Source: Candidatus Omnitrophota bacterium
GTDB taxonomy: Bacteria > Omnitrophota > Gorgyraeia > 2-02-FULL-51-18
Direction of reading: 5' to 3'
Assembly: GCA_023247935.1 (NCBI GenBank)
Contig: JAHFFM010000059.1
Location: 1-10,226 of the forward strand
DNA length: 10,226 bases
Positions 1-7,058 of the stretch are shown in pieces; the stretch's first letter is position 1, and the number at the start of each line of letters is the position of its first letter. Under the pieces are notes generated by a model. It was not told the origin of the DNA, did no database searches, and saw only the letters and a list, made by a program, of their open reading frames with translations. Position numbers and translations under genes: made by a program.

Positions 1-2193
1 GCAAGTTTGAAAGAAGAAGAGGTTGTCTGTCTTCAGACGGTTTCCGAGATCGAATCTCTTTATCAAACCAAAAGAGCCGAGCTGGATACCGTAGAAAGAG
101 CGCTTTCCGGAATGACTTCCAAAGAAGTCATGACTCAGTCCGAGATTCGCCGAATCCAGGACAGAATTCTTTTGAATCGTGAGCGCGTGGGCGAATTAAC
201 GGAAAGACGCGGCAATATCACCCGGGAAATTAAAAGCATTGAATCCAGGCTCTCGCAGTTGCGGCAAGAATTCGAGACTTTAGAAAAAAATTACAACGCG
301 GCCACCGAAGAAGAAAAAGAAGGCCATAATCATTTGGTTCGCGCCGAAGAAGAATTTAACCGTGCGGATGAAGTGTGCCAGAGAGTGTCGTCCGAAGAAA
401 ACGCGACACGGCGCCGTATTTCCGAATGTCAGGTGCGCCGCAATCAATTTCAATCCAAAGCCGCCAAATGCACCGCGGAAATCGCTTCCATTGGACGCAA
501 TATCCAGAAGCTTCGGCAGGAAGAGGAAGCGCTTGGCCATGAAATTCATGAAATTAAACAAAAAATGGACCCGGCTTTTCAGGGCAGCGGACAGACGCCG
601 CTCACAAGGCTTGACCAAAAAGTAAAAGAATGGCGCGAAAGGCTTTTGAATTTGGTTCGCCAATGGTTTACCCGTGAGGACAAACAGGTTAAGGCGGATG
701 ATGAAAGGGATTTTGAAAATCAAATCCGTCTTTTCGCCGAAGAAGTTGGCCGTATTCAGGGAACCGAAGACCATCAGGAAATTGAATCCCGTCATTTACG
801 TGACGCCTTAGGAAAGCTGGAAGGCCGCCTTTCTTCTCTCCGCGAAGATTTAAGAATTTTGCAGGATGAGGAAAAGCTGCTTTTGGATTCCCAGAAAGGG
901 TTTGACGCAAATTTCGCAGTGATTGAGCAGGAAGAGCGCGCACTGCAAACGACGCTCGAAGAGGCTTCCACAACTGCTCAAACCGAGCAAAAAACAAAAG
1001 AAACGCTGCTTGTGAAATTAACGGAGATTCGTTCCAGGCAAACTAATTTTGTCCAACGCCGCCAGCAAGCGGAAAAGGACAAGAATTGGATTCTTGAAAC
1101 CGAACGTGGTCAAAAGTCTTTGGTGGAGTCATTGGTTCGCGAAACAGAAGAGTCTGTTACCAAAAAGCAATCGCTGGAAAATGAAAACCAATCTTTGGAG
1201 CAGGACATTATTCGTTTAAGCGCGGAGCGGGATGAAGTCGTGCGTAATCTGGAAGGACTGCGTCTTGAGCGCCAGATGCATGTTGAGGAATTGTCCGGTT
1301 TTGAAAAAGAACGCGAAGAGAAGAGGGGCTTTTTGGACCAAGCCAGGGAAAAAGTGCATGGCTTCCAAATGCAAAGCGCGGAAATCCGTTTTGCCATGGA
1401 CAGGCTGAAAGAAAAGATTTATAACTCGTATCAAGTGGATTTGGTTTTGGAACAGGAACGCTTACTGGCTGAAGAAGGCGCTTCGAATGCCGCCGGTACC
1501 GATCAGCCTTTGGATATGGAAGAAGCAAAGGCTGAAATTCAAAAATTAAAAGAAAAATTGAACCGGATGGGTCCTGTGAACCTCGTCGCGATTGAAGAAC
1601 ATCAGGAGATGACGGAGAGATATAATTTTCTCGTCCAGCAGGAACAGGATCTTTTGAAGGCGAAAGATGATTTGCATAAAGCCATTCAAAAAATCAATCG
1701 TACGACGAAAGAGCTTTTTACCGAAACATTTGCAAAGATTCAGGGGTATTTCTCTGACTACTATAAATTGCTCTTCGGTGGCGGTTCGGCCGAGCTTGTT
1801 CTTTTGGATGAAAGTGACGTGTTGGAAAGCGGCATCGACATCGTGGCAAGGCCTCCGGGAAAAAAGCTTCAAAATATCACGCTTTTGTCGGGCGGTGAAA
1901 AAGCGCTGACGGCCGTGGCTTTGGTGTTTGCGCTTTTCAAGGTTCGTCCCAGCCCGTTCTGCATTTTGGACGAAATCGACGCGCCATTGGATGAGTCCAA
2001 TGTGGACCGTTTTTGCGGCGTGCTCAAAGAATTTATCACGGAATCCCAATTCATTCTCATTACGCACAACAAGCGCACCATGAATTTGGCGGACGCCATT
2101 TACGGAATCACGATGGCGCAAACCGGCATTTCAAGAGTGGTATCCGTGAAGTTTTCAAAATCCAGAGAGAGCGAAACGGTTCAGATCGCCTAA
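1..2193 (+). CDS. smc: Chromosome segregation ATPase SMC, C-terminal part (5' end outside window)
   Basis: The frame is open from base 1, so the gene begins upstream. The first in-frame start-like codon (TTG at 7) lies inside a coiled coil and is not the true start. SMC dimers with ScpAB organise and segregate the chromosome. About 510 residues of heptad-rich coiled coil come first, with a break near codons 188-225 (rich in Gly, Pro and Trp). The conserved entry to the C-terminal head, LNRMGPVNLVAIEEH, follows at about 1558-1602. The head has the ABC signature LLSGGEKAL from 1882, Walker B CILDEIDAPLDE from 1960 and the H-loop ITHNKRT at about 2056. All these ATPase motifs look intact. No hinge domain is visible in the 730 codons, although it usually sits about 300 residues before the LNRMGPVN block. 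RecN or another SMC-like ATPase is unlikely, because the head blocks are canonical SMC. Confidence 0.93.
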   Translation, partial: ASLKEEEVVCLQTVSEIESLYQTKRAELDTVERALSGMTSKEVMTQSEIRRIQDRILLNRERVGELTERRGNITREIKSIESRLSQLRQEFETLEKNYNAATEEEKEGHNHLVRAEEEFNRADEVCQRVSSEENATRRRISECQVRRNQFQSKAAKCTAEIASIGRNIQKLRQEEEALGHEIHEIKQKMDPAFQGSGQTPLTRLDQKVKEWRERLLNLVRQWFTREDKQVKADDERDFENQIRLFAEEVGRIQGTEDHQEIESRHLRDALGKLEGRLSSLREDLRILQDEEKLLLDSQKGFDANFAVIEQEERALQTTLEEASTTAQTEQKTKETLLVKLTEIRSRQTNFVQRRQQAEKDKNWILETERGQKSLVESLVRETEESVTKKQSLENENQSLEQDIIRLSAERDEVVRNLEGLRLERQMHVEELSGFEKEREEKRGFLDQAREKVHGFQMQSAEIRFAMDRLKEKIYNSYQVDLVLEQERLLAEEGASNAAGTDQPLDMEEAKAEIQKLKEKLNRMGPVNLVAIEEHQEMTERYNFLVQQEQDLLKAKDDLHKAIQKINRTTKELFTETFAKIQGYFSDYYKLLFGGGSAELVLLDESDVLESGIDIVARPPGKKLQNITLLSGGEKALTAVALVFALFKVRPSPFCILDEIDAPLDESNVDRFCGVLKEFITESQFILITHNKRTMNLADAIYGITMAQTGISRVVSVKFSKSRESETVQIA

Positions 2194-2198
2194 GAAAT

Positions 2199-3386
2199 TT
2201 ATTTGGCGGCGTGAGAAGTGGGTTTTTTGTAAACCCGGACGCGATTTTTTCCCGCGCGTTTGGCTTCGTATAAAGCACCGTCCGCGCAGTAAATCAGCTT
2301 ATCTTTTTCTTCCGCGTCTTCCGGAAAGGAAGACACTCCTACGGAAACCGTGATTTTTCTGGGGATGCCGTTGGATAAAAGTTCTCCCGTTTCTTTCTCG
2401 ATAGAATCGCGCAGGCGTTCGGCTAATTTCATGGCTTCGACTTTGCTGGTCCCCGGCAGAATAGCCACGAATTCTTCGCCGCCATAACGCGCCAGGTTAT
2501 CCATTCGCCTCATCACTGTTTTTGAAATACGGGAAACCGTTTCAAGCGCTTTGTCTCCGGCGGGGTGGCCGTAGGTGTCGTTATAATGTTTAAAATCATC
2601 CACGTCGAAAACAATCAGACTTAAGGGAGCGCGTTTGATTTTCGCGTCACGAATCGAGTCCTGGAGAATATTTTGAAAGTAACCATGATTCCATAATTTG
2701 GTCAGCGAATCCTGTTGAGAGGTGATCACAACGTCGCTGAATGTTTTGGCGTTTTCAACCGCAAGACCGGCGTGATTGGCCAGCATCATGATCCGCATCA
2801 CATCCGACTCATCCATGGGTTTTTTGGTGGTGATGTTATCCACGAGTAGGACACCGATCACATTGTTTTTTCCACGAAGCGGCACGGCGATGAATTCTTC
2901 TATATTCAGATTGATCAGGTTCAAATCGCACAGTTCGTGTTTGGCATCCGCTTTTGTGACATAAGCGGGGCTGTCGTGAATCACTGTTTTGGCCAGGATT
3001 CCAAACGCTTTTTCGATGGGAAGCCGGATTTGGCTGACAATTTTATTTAGTTCAGGGTCGATTCTTTTGCCAGCTTTACGATAGACGTCGAGCAAACCTT
3101 CAAGCGTGATCTTGTGCTCTTCGATCATTTTCCAAACCATGGGGGAAGCTTCCGGGTGAGTGGGGCCAATGCCCATGCGGCCTTCGATAAAGGTGCCGGA
3201 TTCATCCACCATGAAAAGCATGGCGCGATTATAACTCAGCCCTTCGTGGCTGGTGACGGCGCTTAAGATCAGGTAAATAACCTCATCCAAAAGCAGAGTG
3301 GTGCGGATCAGATTGCCTATTTCATACAATAGAAGCAATTCCTGACGCGCTTTTTTGAGTTCTTCTTGTAATCTATGTTCTTCCAT
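2199..3386 (-). CDS. GAF-GGDEF diguanylate cyclase
   Basis: 395 residues. It probably makes the second messenger c-di-GMP from two GTP in the cytoplasm, because no membrane segment or signal peptide is visible. Residues 1-30 are a short charged helix. Residues about 30-215 look like a GAF sensor domain (LYEIGNLIRTTLLLDEV, then FIAVPLRGKNNVIGVLLVDN). Residues 226-385 are a complete GGDEF domain: DSLTKLWNHGYF, FDVDDFKHYND with the metal-binding Asp, GHPAGDKAL, and the active-site GGEEF at 302-306. The product-inhibition I-site RxxD is present as RRMD at 293-296, five residues before GGEEF as in PleD. No EAL domain is fused. The ATG at 3384-3386 lacks a clear ribosome binding site. The gene converges on smc with a 5-bp gap and diverges from ubiE. 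The ligand of the GAF domain cannot be told. Confidence 0.93.
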   Translation of the reverse strand: MEEHRLQEELKKARQELLLLYEIGNLIRTTLLLDEVIYLILSAVTSHEGLSYNRAMLFMVDESGTFIEGRMGIGPTHPEASPMVWKMIEEHKITLEGLLDVYRKAGKRIDPELNKIVSQIRLPIEKAFGILAKTVIHDSPAYVTKADAKHELCDLNLINLNIEEFIAVPLRGKNNVIGVLLVDNITTKKPMDESDVMRIMMLANHAGLAVENAKTFSDVVITSQQDSLTKLWNHGYFQNILQDSIRDAKIKRAPLSLIVFDVDDFKHYNDTYGHPAGDKALETVSRISKTVMRRMDNLARYGGEEFVAILPGTSKVEAMKLAERLRDSIEKETGELLSNGIPRKITVSVGVSSFPEDAEEKDKLIYCADGALYEAKRAGKNRVRVYKKPTSHAAK

Positions 3387-3455
3387 AGTAAATTAGTGCT
3401 TTATTAAGAATTAACAATTATTAGTACATTTTACCCTAAAAAATGGGGTCCGTCC
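3387..3455. promoter_or_regulatory. AT-rich divergent intergenic region
   Basis: This 69-bp AT-rich gap separates two divergently read genes, the diguanylate cyclase and ubiE, so both promoters should lie in it or run into the neighbouring gene. I see TAACAATTA-like and TTTACC-like stretches but no convincing -35/-10 pair. For ubiE, a weak GGGG at 3445-3448 lies seven bases before the ATG and may serve as the ribosome binding site. The promoter role is inferred from gene orientation. Confidence 0.4.
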
Positions 3456-4175
3456 ATGGTAAGCCCTAAACCCAATTCCAAACAAATTCAAGAAATGTTC
3501 GACGGTCTGGCGCATAAATATGACCTATTTAATCGCTTAACAAGCATGGGAATGGATAAACGTTGGCGTCATCAGGCATTGGAAGGGGTTGGGCCTGGGA
3601 TGCGGGTGTTGGATTTGGGCTGCGGAACCGGGGACTTGTCGCTTGAGGCCGCTTCCAAAATGAAGGGCGCGGGCGAAGTAGTGGGGATTGATTTTTCCGA
3701 AAAAATGCTTCAAATCGCGCAAAAGAGGTATGAGTCGCTGGGGCAATCTCTGAACGGGCATTTCCAGCTTTTTCAAAAACGCGCGGAGGACTTGCCGCTT
3801 TCCGAAAAACCCTTTGATTGGGTGGTTTCCGGTTTTGTGTTGAGAAACATTTATGAAAATATTGATGCCATTCTTCGCGGCGTCTCTAAATCGCTGCGCA
3901 ATGGCGGAAGGGTAAGTTTTTTGGATTTCACGGAACCACCCGGAAAATTACGGCTTCTGTTTTGGAAATTCTACATGAGTACCCTAGTTGTGCTGTATGG
4001 CCGGATTTTATTCGGAAAAAAATTTCCCGAGACTTATATGGCGGAATCCGCTCAGCGTTTTTTGAAAGCGCCGGAATTTGTCGCGAAACTCCAGGAGTGC
4101 GGGTTTAAAAATGTAACCGTAAAAAAATTTATGATGGGAATCATTGTGTTGTATCAGGCGGAAAAAGCGAATTGA
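3456..4175 (+). CDS. ubiE: Demethylmenaquinone methyltransferase (UbiE/MenG)
   Basis: 239 residues, the usual length for the family. It transfers a methyl group from S-adenosylmethionine to the ring of demethylmenaquinone, the last step of menaquinone synthesis. The N-terminal family signature MFDGLAHKYDLFNRL is at residues 14-28, with MGMDKRWR just after. SAM-binding motif I, VLDLGCGTGD, is at 51-60 and VVGIDFSEKML at about 75-85. The block GFVLRNI at 126-132 and the second family signature SLRNGGRVSFLDFTEPPGK at 146-164 are also present. The ATG at 3456 places the signature at the normal distance from the N-terminus. Its stop overlaps the TTG start of ubiD by four bases, so the two are probably one transcript with coupled translation. 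In a futalosine-pathway setting the product is menaquinone rather than ubiquinone, so menG is an equally good name. Confidence 0.95.
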   Translation: MVSPKPNSKQIQEMFDGLAHKYDLFNRLTSMGMDKRWRHQALEGVGPGMRVLDLGCGTGDLSLEAASKMKGAGEVVGIDFSEKMLQIAQKRYESLGQSLNGHFQLFQKRAEDLPLSEKPFDWVVSGFVLRNIYENIDAILRGVSKSLRNGGRVSFLDFTEPPGKLRLLFWKFYMSTLVVLYGRILFGKKFPETYMAESAQRFLKAPEFVAKLQECGFKNVTVKKFMMGIIVLYQAEKAN

Positions 4176-5638
4176 AAAACAGTTTTAAAAATTTACGGGA
4201 ATTTACCGAGCTCCTTGAAAAAGAAGGCGAGTTGATTCGGATCAAGCGGGAAGTGGATCCGGAACTAGAGATTACGGAAATTACGGACCGCGTTTCTAAA
4301 AGCGCGGACGGAGGAAAAGCACTTTTGTTTGAAAAACCGAAAGGCTCCGCGTTTCCGGTCTTAATCAACGCGTTTGGTTCTTTCCGGCGGATGGCGATGT
4401 CGATGGGTTCGGATTCTATTGAAGGAACGGCCAAAAGAATTGAAGCGCTTTTATCGATCAAGGGAATGCCTGAAAGTTTTTCCGGAAAAATAAACCTATT
4501 CGGACAAATGGTGGATTTATCTAAAGTTCCGCCAAAAATGGTGACAAACGCGCCTTGTCAGGAAGTGGTGCTGCAGGGCGATCAGGTGAAGCTTTCGGAA
4601 TTTCCTATTTTAAAATGCTGGCCGCATGATGGAGGGAGATTTATCACCTTTCCTCTGGTTATCACCAAAGACCCCGAAACCGGACAGCGAAATATGGGCA
4701 TGTACCGCATGCATGTTTATGACGATCGTTCGACCGGCATGCATTGGCAAACGCAAAAAGACGGAGCCATTCATTCCGAGAAAGCCAAAAGGCGGAATAA
4801 AAAAATGGAGGTTGCTGTGGTAATCGGCGCGGACCCGGCAACGGTGTTTTCCGCAGTGGCTCCGCTGCCATATGGGCTGGACGAGTTTTTATTGGCCGGT
4901 TTTATCCGTAGGGCGCCGGTGGAGCTGGTGAAATGCAAAACCGTGGATTTGGAAGTGCCGGCCGAAAGTGAAATTGTTTTGGAAGGAACCGTGGATCCCG
5001 CGGACTTGCGGGAAGAGGGACCGTTTGGCGACCATACCGGCGTTTACACGCCCGTTGAATTATTTCCCGTGTTTCGCATTCAATGCATCACGCGGCGAAA
5101 AAATCCGATTTACCACACCACAATTGTTGGAAAACCCCCGATGGAGGATTATTACATGGGCAAGGCCATTGAAAAAACATTTCTGCCGCTTTTGCAAAAA
5201 CAAATTCCCGAGCTTGTGGATATGAATTTTCCGATGGAGGGCACGTTTAACAATGCGGTGATCGTGTCTATCGACAAAGCGTATCCGTTTCAGGCGCGTA
5301 AGGTGGCGCATGCGATTTGGGGGCTGGGGCAGCTTTCTTTTACCAAATTTGTGATTGTGGTGGATAAAAGCGTGAATGTGCACGATTTATCTGCCGTGTC
5401 TCTGGCTATTTTCAACAACATTGATCCGAAAAGGGATTTTTCATTTGTGGAGGGGCCGGTGGATACCTTGAACCATGCGGCGCCTATGAGGGACTTTGGC
5501 TCCAAAGTTTGCATGGATGCGACGGCTAAAACCAAAGAAGAGGGCTACATGCGAGTTTGGCCGGAGGAGATTGAGATGGATGAGGGGACGAAGAAGAAAG
5601 TGGATGGCGTGTGGAAGGAGCTTGGGGTTGATCGGTAA
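4172..5638 (+). CDS. ubiD: UbiD-family prenylated-FMN decarboxylase (MqnL-type)
   Basis: 488 residues, normal for UbiD. With a prenylated FMN cofactor it removes the ring carboxylate. Because mqnE lies downstream, the likely substrate is prenylated 1,4-dihydroxy-6-naphthoate. The TTG at 4172 is chosen because FKNLREFTELLEKEGELIRI matches the family N-terminus and the next Met is more than 70 residues in. Cofactor and metal residues are visible: NMGMYR (N174, R179), GMHWQ (H191), and EGPFGDHTGVY with E282 and D287. The Asp at the last position is usual in bacterial UbiD, where fungal Fdc1 has Glu. KPPMEDYYMG and LSFTKFVIVVDKSVNVHD are further family blocks. Expected partners are the UbiX-like flavin prenyltransferase at 9073, which makes the cofactor, and the prenyltransferase at 8203. 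The substrate is inferred from context. A 4-hydroxy-3-polyprenylbenzoate substrate cannot be excluded from sequence. Confidence 0.92.
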   Translation: MKNSFKNLREFTELLEKEGELIRIKREVDPELEITEITDRVSKSADGGKALLFEKPKGSAFPVLINAFGSFRRMAMSMGSDSIEGTAKRIEALLSIKGMPESFSGKINLFGQMVDLSKVPPKMVTNAPCQEVVLQGDQVKLSEFPILKCWPHDGGRFITFPLVITKDPETGQRNMGMYRMHVYDDRSTGMHWQTQKDGAIHSEKAKRRNKKMEVAVVIGADPATVFSAVAPLPYGLDEFLLAGFIRRAPVELVKCKTVDLEVPAESEIVLEGTVDPADLREEGPFGDHTGVYTPVELFPVFRIQCITRRKNPIYHTTIVGKPPMEDYYMGKAIEKTFLPLLQKQIPELVDMNFPMEGTFNNAVIVSIDKAYPFQARKVAHAIWGLGQLSFTKFVIVVDKSVNVHDLSAVSLAIFNNIDPKRDFSFVEGPVDTLNHAAPMRDFGSKVCMDATAKTKEEGYMRVWPEEIEMDEGTKKKVDGVWKELGVDR

Positions 5639-5640
5639 GG

Positions 5641-5791
5641 TTACGCCAGCCAGCAAGGCATTGCTTCTCCGGGCACGCAAAATTCCCGCCGAGAATTTTG
5701 CTCTTGTCCTCGCCGCGCTGTGTCCAAACCAGGTTTCCGTGGGCGCGGCTGCGGAGGTCCCTCCGAAGCAATGCCTTGCTGACTGGCGTGA
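5641..5791. repeat. 151-bp fold-back repeat with nested hairpins (REP-pair/BIME-like)
   Basis: The outer arms 5644-5667 and 5765-5788 are inverted copies of each other with one mismatch in 24 bases, and pairing can extend a few bases outwards. Each arm also holds its own small hairpin: AGCAA-GGCA-TTGCT on the left and AGCAA-TGCC-TTGCT on the right. Inside lies a perfect 8-bp hairpin, CAAAATTC (5678-5685) with GAATTTTG (5693-5700). A further stem pairs GCCGCGC near 5713 with GCGCGGC near 5747. The element starts 3 bp after the ubiD stop. Paired inverted small palindromes downstream of a gene resemble bacterial interspersed mosaic elements. There is no T-tract after the stem, so it is not a standard terminator, though it could stabilise the 3' end of the ubiED mRNA. 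Family identity is unknown. Confidence 0.75.
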
Positions 5792-6030
5792 AGCTTGACT
5801 GGTGAATAGTAGCGACACTAGGCCGCTCCTTGCGCCAACGTGCTGCAAAAGCAATACCTTGCCGCCCGTCGACGGAGCTTAGTTGCTCGAAGCTTGTTTT
5901 GCCATTAACACTGTGCGTCATGCGTCTTGTTTTGCAAGTTATTTTGAACGATCGTGAACGATGTTCCGGGAGGAGAGGTTGAGATATTTTTTAAAATGGA
6001 CAAAATCGCTAGGCATTGAACATTTTTATA
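5792..6030. other. Intergenic stretch without recognisable gene
   Basis: Apart from the short repeat copy at 5849-5864, I find no recognisable gene in this stretch. A direct repeat GAACGAT occurs at 5946-5952 and 5956-5962, and the second copy is followed by GTTC, which gives a partly palindromic 21-bp patch. It could be an operator for the following small genes, but this is weak. The promoter for the gene at 6044 should lie here, yet no convincing -35/-10 pair is visible. Confidence 0.4.
5849..5864 (+). repeat. Extra diverged copy of the fold-back arm
   Basis: AAGCAATACCTTGCCG matches the right arm of the preceding fold-back element (5766-5781) at 14 of 16 positions. It keeps the GCAA-NNNN-TTGC mini-hairpin core, with loop TACC in place of TGCC. 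It may be a third, solitary copy of the same small palindrome. Confidence 0.45.
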
Positions 6031-6043
6031 AGGAGGTGGATTT

Positions 6044-6298
6044 TTGAAAGATACTTCCGACAAGATGCAGAAGGCATATGAAGATATGATTTTTAAGAAG
6101 TCTCCCGGTGAGAGGGTTGCTATGGCGTTTAGTTTATTTGATTTTGCAAAAGAGATAGTTATCAGCTCCATAAAAGAAGGTCGTCCGGATATTTCGAAAA
6201 GTGATCTTCGTGCGGAGATATTTTTGAGATTTTATGGGAATGATTTTGGTGAACAGGATAAAGAAAAGATAATTGGACGGTTAAAGGCGCATACCTAA
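6044..6298 (+). CDS. Small soluble protein of unknown function
   Basis: 84 residues, start TTG. The start is supported by a near-perfect ribosome binding site, AGGAGGTGG at 6031-6039, five bases upstream, and the next Met is only a few codons in. The protein is hydrophilic and mostly helical in appearance, with no membrane segment, Cys cluster or signal peptide. Visible blocks are KKSPGERVAMAFSLFDFAK, then PDISKSDLRAEIFLRFYGNDF and a charged C-terminal helix. This pattern resembles a group of short hypothetical proteins I have seen in many bacteria, but I know no assigned function. It is the first of three closely spaced small genes (21 bases to the next). The strong ribosome binding site argues that it is a real, well-translated gene. 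Confidence 0.75.
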   Translation: MKDTSDKMQKAYEDMIFKKSPGERVAMAFSLFDFAKEIVISSIKEGRPDISKSDLRAEIFLRFYGNDFGEQDKEKIIGRLKAHT

Positions 6299-6319
6299 GG
6301 GGCTGGTTGAGAAAATCTT

Positions 6320-6544
6320 ATGGAAATATTAGTTATTTTTGGGTTAATGATTTTGGCGGTCGGTTTTGTCTTGGCGATGGCTTTTGATAAAAAAGGTAGG
6401 ATTCAGACTCAAGACGGCCCGGAAAAAATGAATTTTGATCGAGTGATGAAAGAGCTAAAGGATACTATGGAAGCAAATACGCAGCTCAAAGAAGAGATTA
6501 GAGAATTAAAAGAAGAGATTTCCCGGTTAAAAAAAGGTGAATGA
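6320..6544 (+). CDS. Small membrane-anchored coiled-coil protein
   Basis: 74 residues. Residues 1-22 form one hydrophobic helix (ILVIFGLMILAVGFVLAMAF) that would anchor the protein in the inner membrane. Residues about 38-73 are a charged heptad-like helix (LKDTMEANTQLKEEIRELKEEI), so the cytoplasmic part is probably a short coiled coil that oligomerises or binds a partner. The layout recalls PspB-like or other small phage-shock-type membrane proteins, but no specific family motif is seen. The start ATG has only a weak purine-rich stretch (GGTTGAGA) upstream. It lies 21 bases after the previous small gene and 21 bases before the start of the next. Confidence 0.65.
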   Translation: MEILVIFGLMILAVGFVLAMAFDKKGRIQTQDGPEKMNFDRVMKELKDTMEANTQLKEEIRELKEEISRLKKGE

Positions 6545-6565
6545 TTGTGAAAATTGAGGGGTTTT

Positions 6566-6922
6566 ATGATTAGGCACCTGATTCATCATTCGAGGTCTTG
6601 GGTTAAGAGGGGGTTGTTTTCTTTTTTTATTGTGGCGGTGGTGATGGTTATTGGTACCGTGGGTTTGCATAATATTGAAGACGCGCCTTGGATTGAGGCG
6701 TTTTATTTTATGAGCATGATCGCGACGGCGCAGGGGCCGACCTTTACGCCTGAGACGGATACGGGGCTGATTTTTATGTCGCTCATGGCTTTTGTTTCCG
6801 TGGGAACCGTGGTGGCTGCGCTGGGTTATATTTTTGGGCCTTTTTTTGGTGCGCTTTGGCATGTAGGTGTGAGAAAATTTGAAGAAGAAATTGATGTTCT
6901 AAAGAAGAATAAAAAATTATAA
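6566..6922 (+). CDS. Two-helix pore-like membrane protein with non-canonical filter
   Basis: 118 residues from ATG 6566, preceded by GAGGGG at 6556-6561. A TTG at 6554 would add four residues but has no ribosome binding site. The order is: TM1 (FSFFIVAVVMVIGTVGL), a short amphipathic re-entrant segment WIEAFYFMSMIAT, then AQGPTFTPETDTG, TM2 (LIFMSLMAFVSVGTVVAALGYIF), and a charged C-terminal helix (VRKFEEEIDVLKKNKK). This is the architecture of a 2-TM potassium-channel pore unit, but the filter consensus TVGYGD is replaced by TAQGPT. Potassium selectivity is therefore not supported. It may be a divergent channel-like protein or a structural relative. Both it and the preceding gene carry charged cytoplasmic tails, so an interaction is possible but speculative. 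Confidence 0.65.
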   Translation: MIRHLIHHSRSWVKRGLFSFFIVAVVMVIGTVGLHNIEDAPWIEAFYFMSMIATAQGPTFTPETDTGLIFMSLMAFVSVGTVVAALGYIFGPFFGALWHVGVRKFEEEIDVLKKNKKL

Positions 6923-6935
6923 AAGAGGGGTGGGG

Positions 6936-7043
6936 ATGAGTTGTGAAATGAGAGTCGCGGCTGAGGGCGCGAAGGCCGCAGGCGTTGACGTAATACTGAT
7001 TGATCTGAAGGAATTTTCTTTGCCGGTGTATGATGAGATTTAG
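6936..7043 (+). pseudogene. Remnant of NADPH-dependent FMN reductase
   Basis: A 35-codon open stretch encodes MRVAAEGAKAAGVDVILIDLKEFSLPVYDEI. This matches the second helix and strand region of NADPH-dependent FMN reductase/flavodoxin-like proteins, which typically read EGAREAGAEVELIDLRDLPLPLYDED. The N-terminal glycine-rich phosphate-binding loop (GSLRxxS) and everything after YDE are missing, with a TAG stop at 7041-7043. The full family length is about 170-200 residues, so this is an internal fragment left by deletion on both sides. It sits between two small membrane protein genes. An alternative is a spurious small ORF with a chance resemblance, but the ordered match over about 30 residues makes that less likely. 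Confidence 0.6.
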
Positions 7044-7058
7044 AAATAGCAGACAGCC

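Noticed and set aside
280..795. Long minus-strand open frame within the smc coiled coil
   Set aside because: The antisense of a Glu/Lys-rich coiled coil gives long Phe/Leu-rich frames by codon composition. The + strand frame is a clear SMC.
5441..5921. Several open frames on both strands spanning the end of ubiD and the fold-back repeat
   Set aside because: They overlap ubiD in antisense or run through the repeat, lack good start sites and show low-complexity residue content. They are shadows of ubiD and the repeat.
5949..6020. Short peptide stretch (TIVNDVPGGEVEIFFKMDKIARH) that looks protein-like before the gene at 6044
   Set aside because: It is only 23 codons between two stops with no start codon context. 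It might be a tail of a lost gene, but no family could be recognised, so it is not called.
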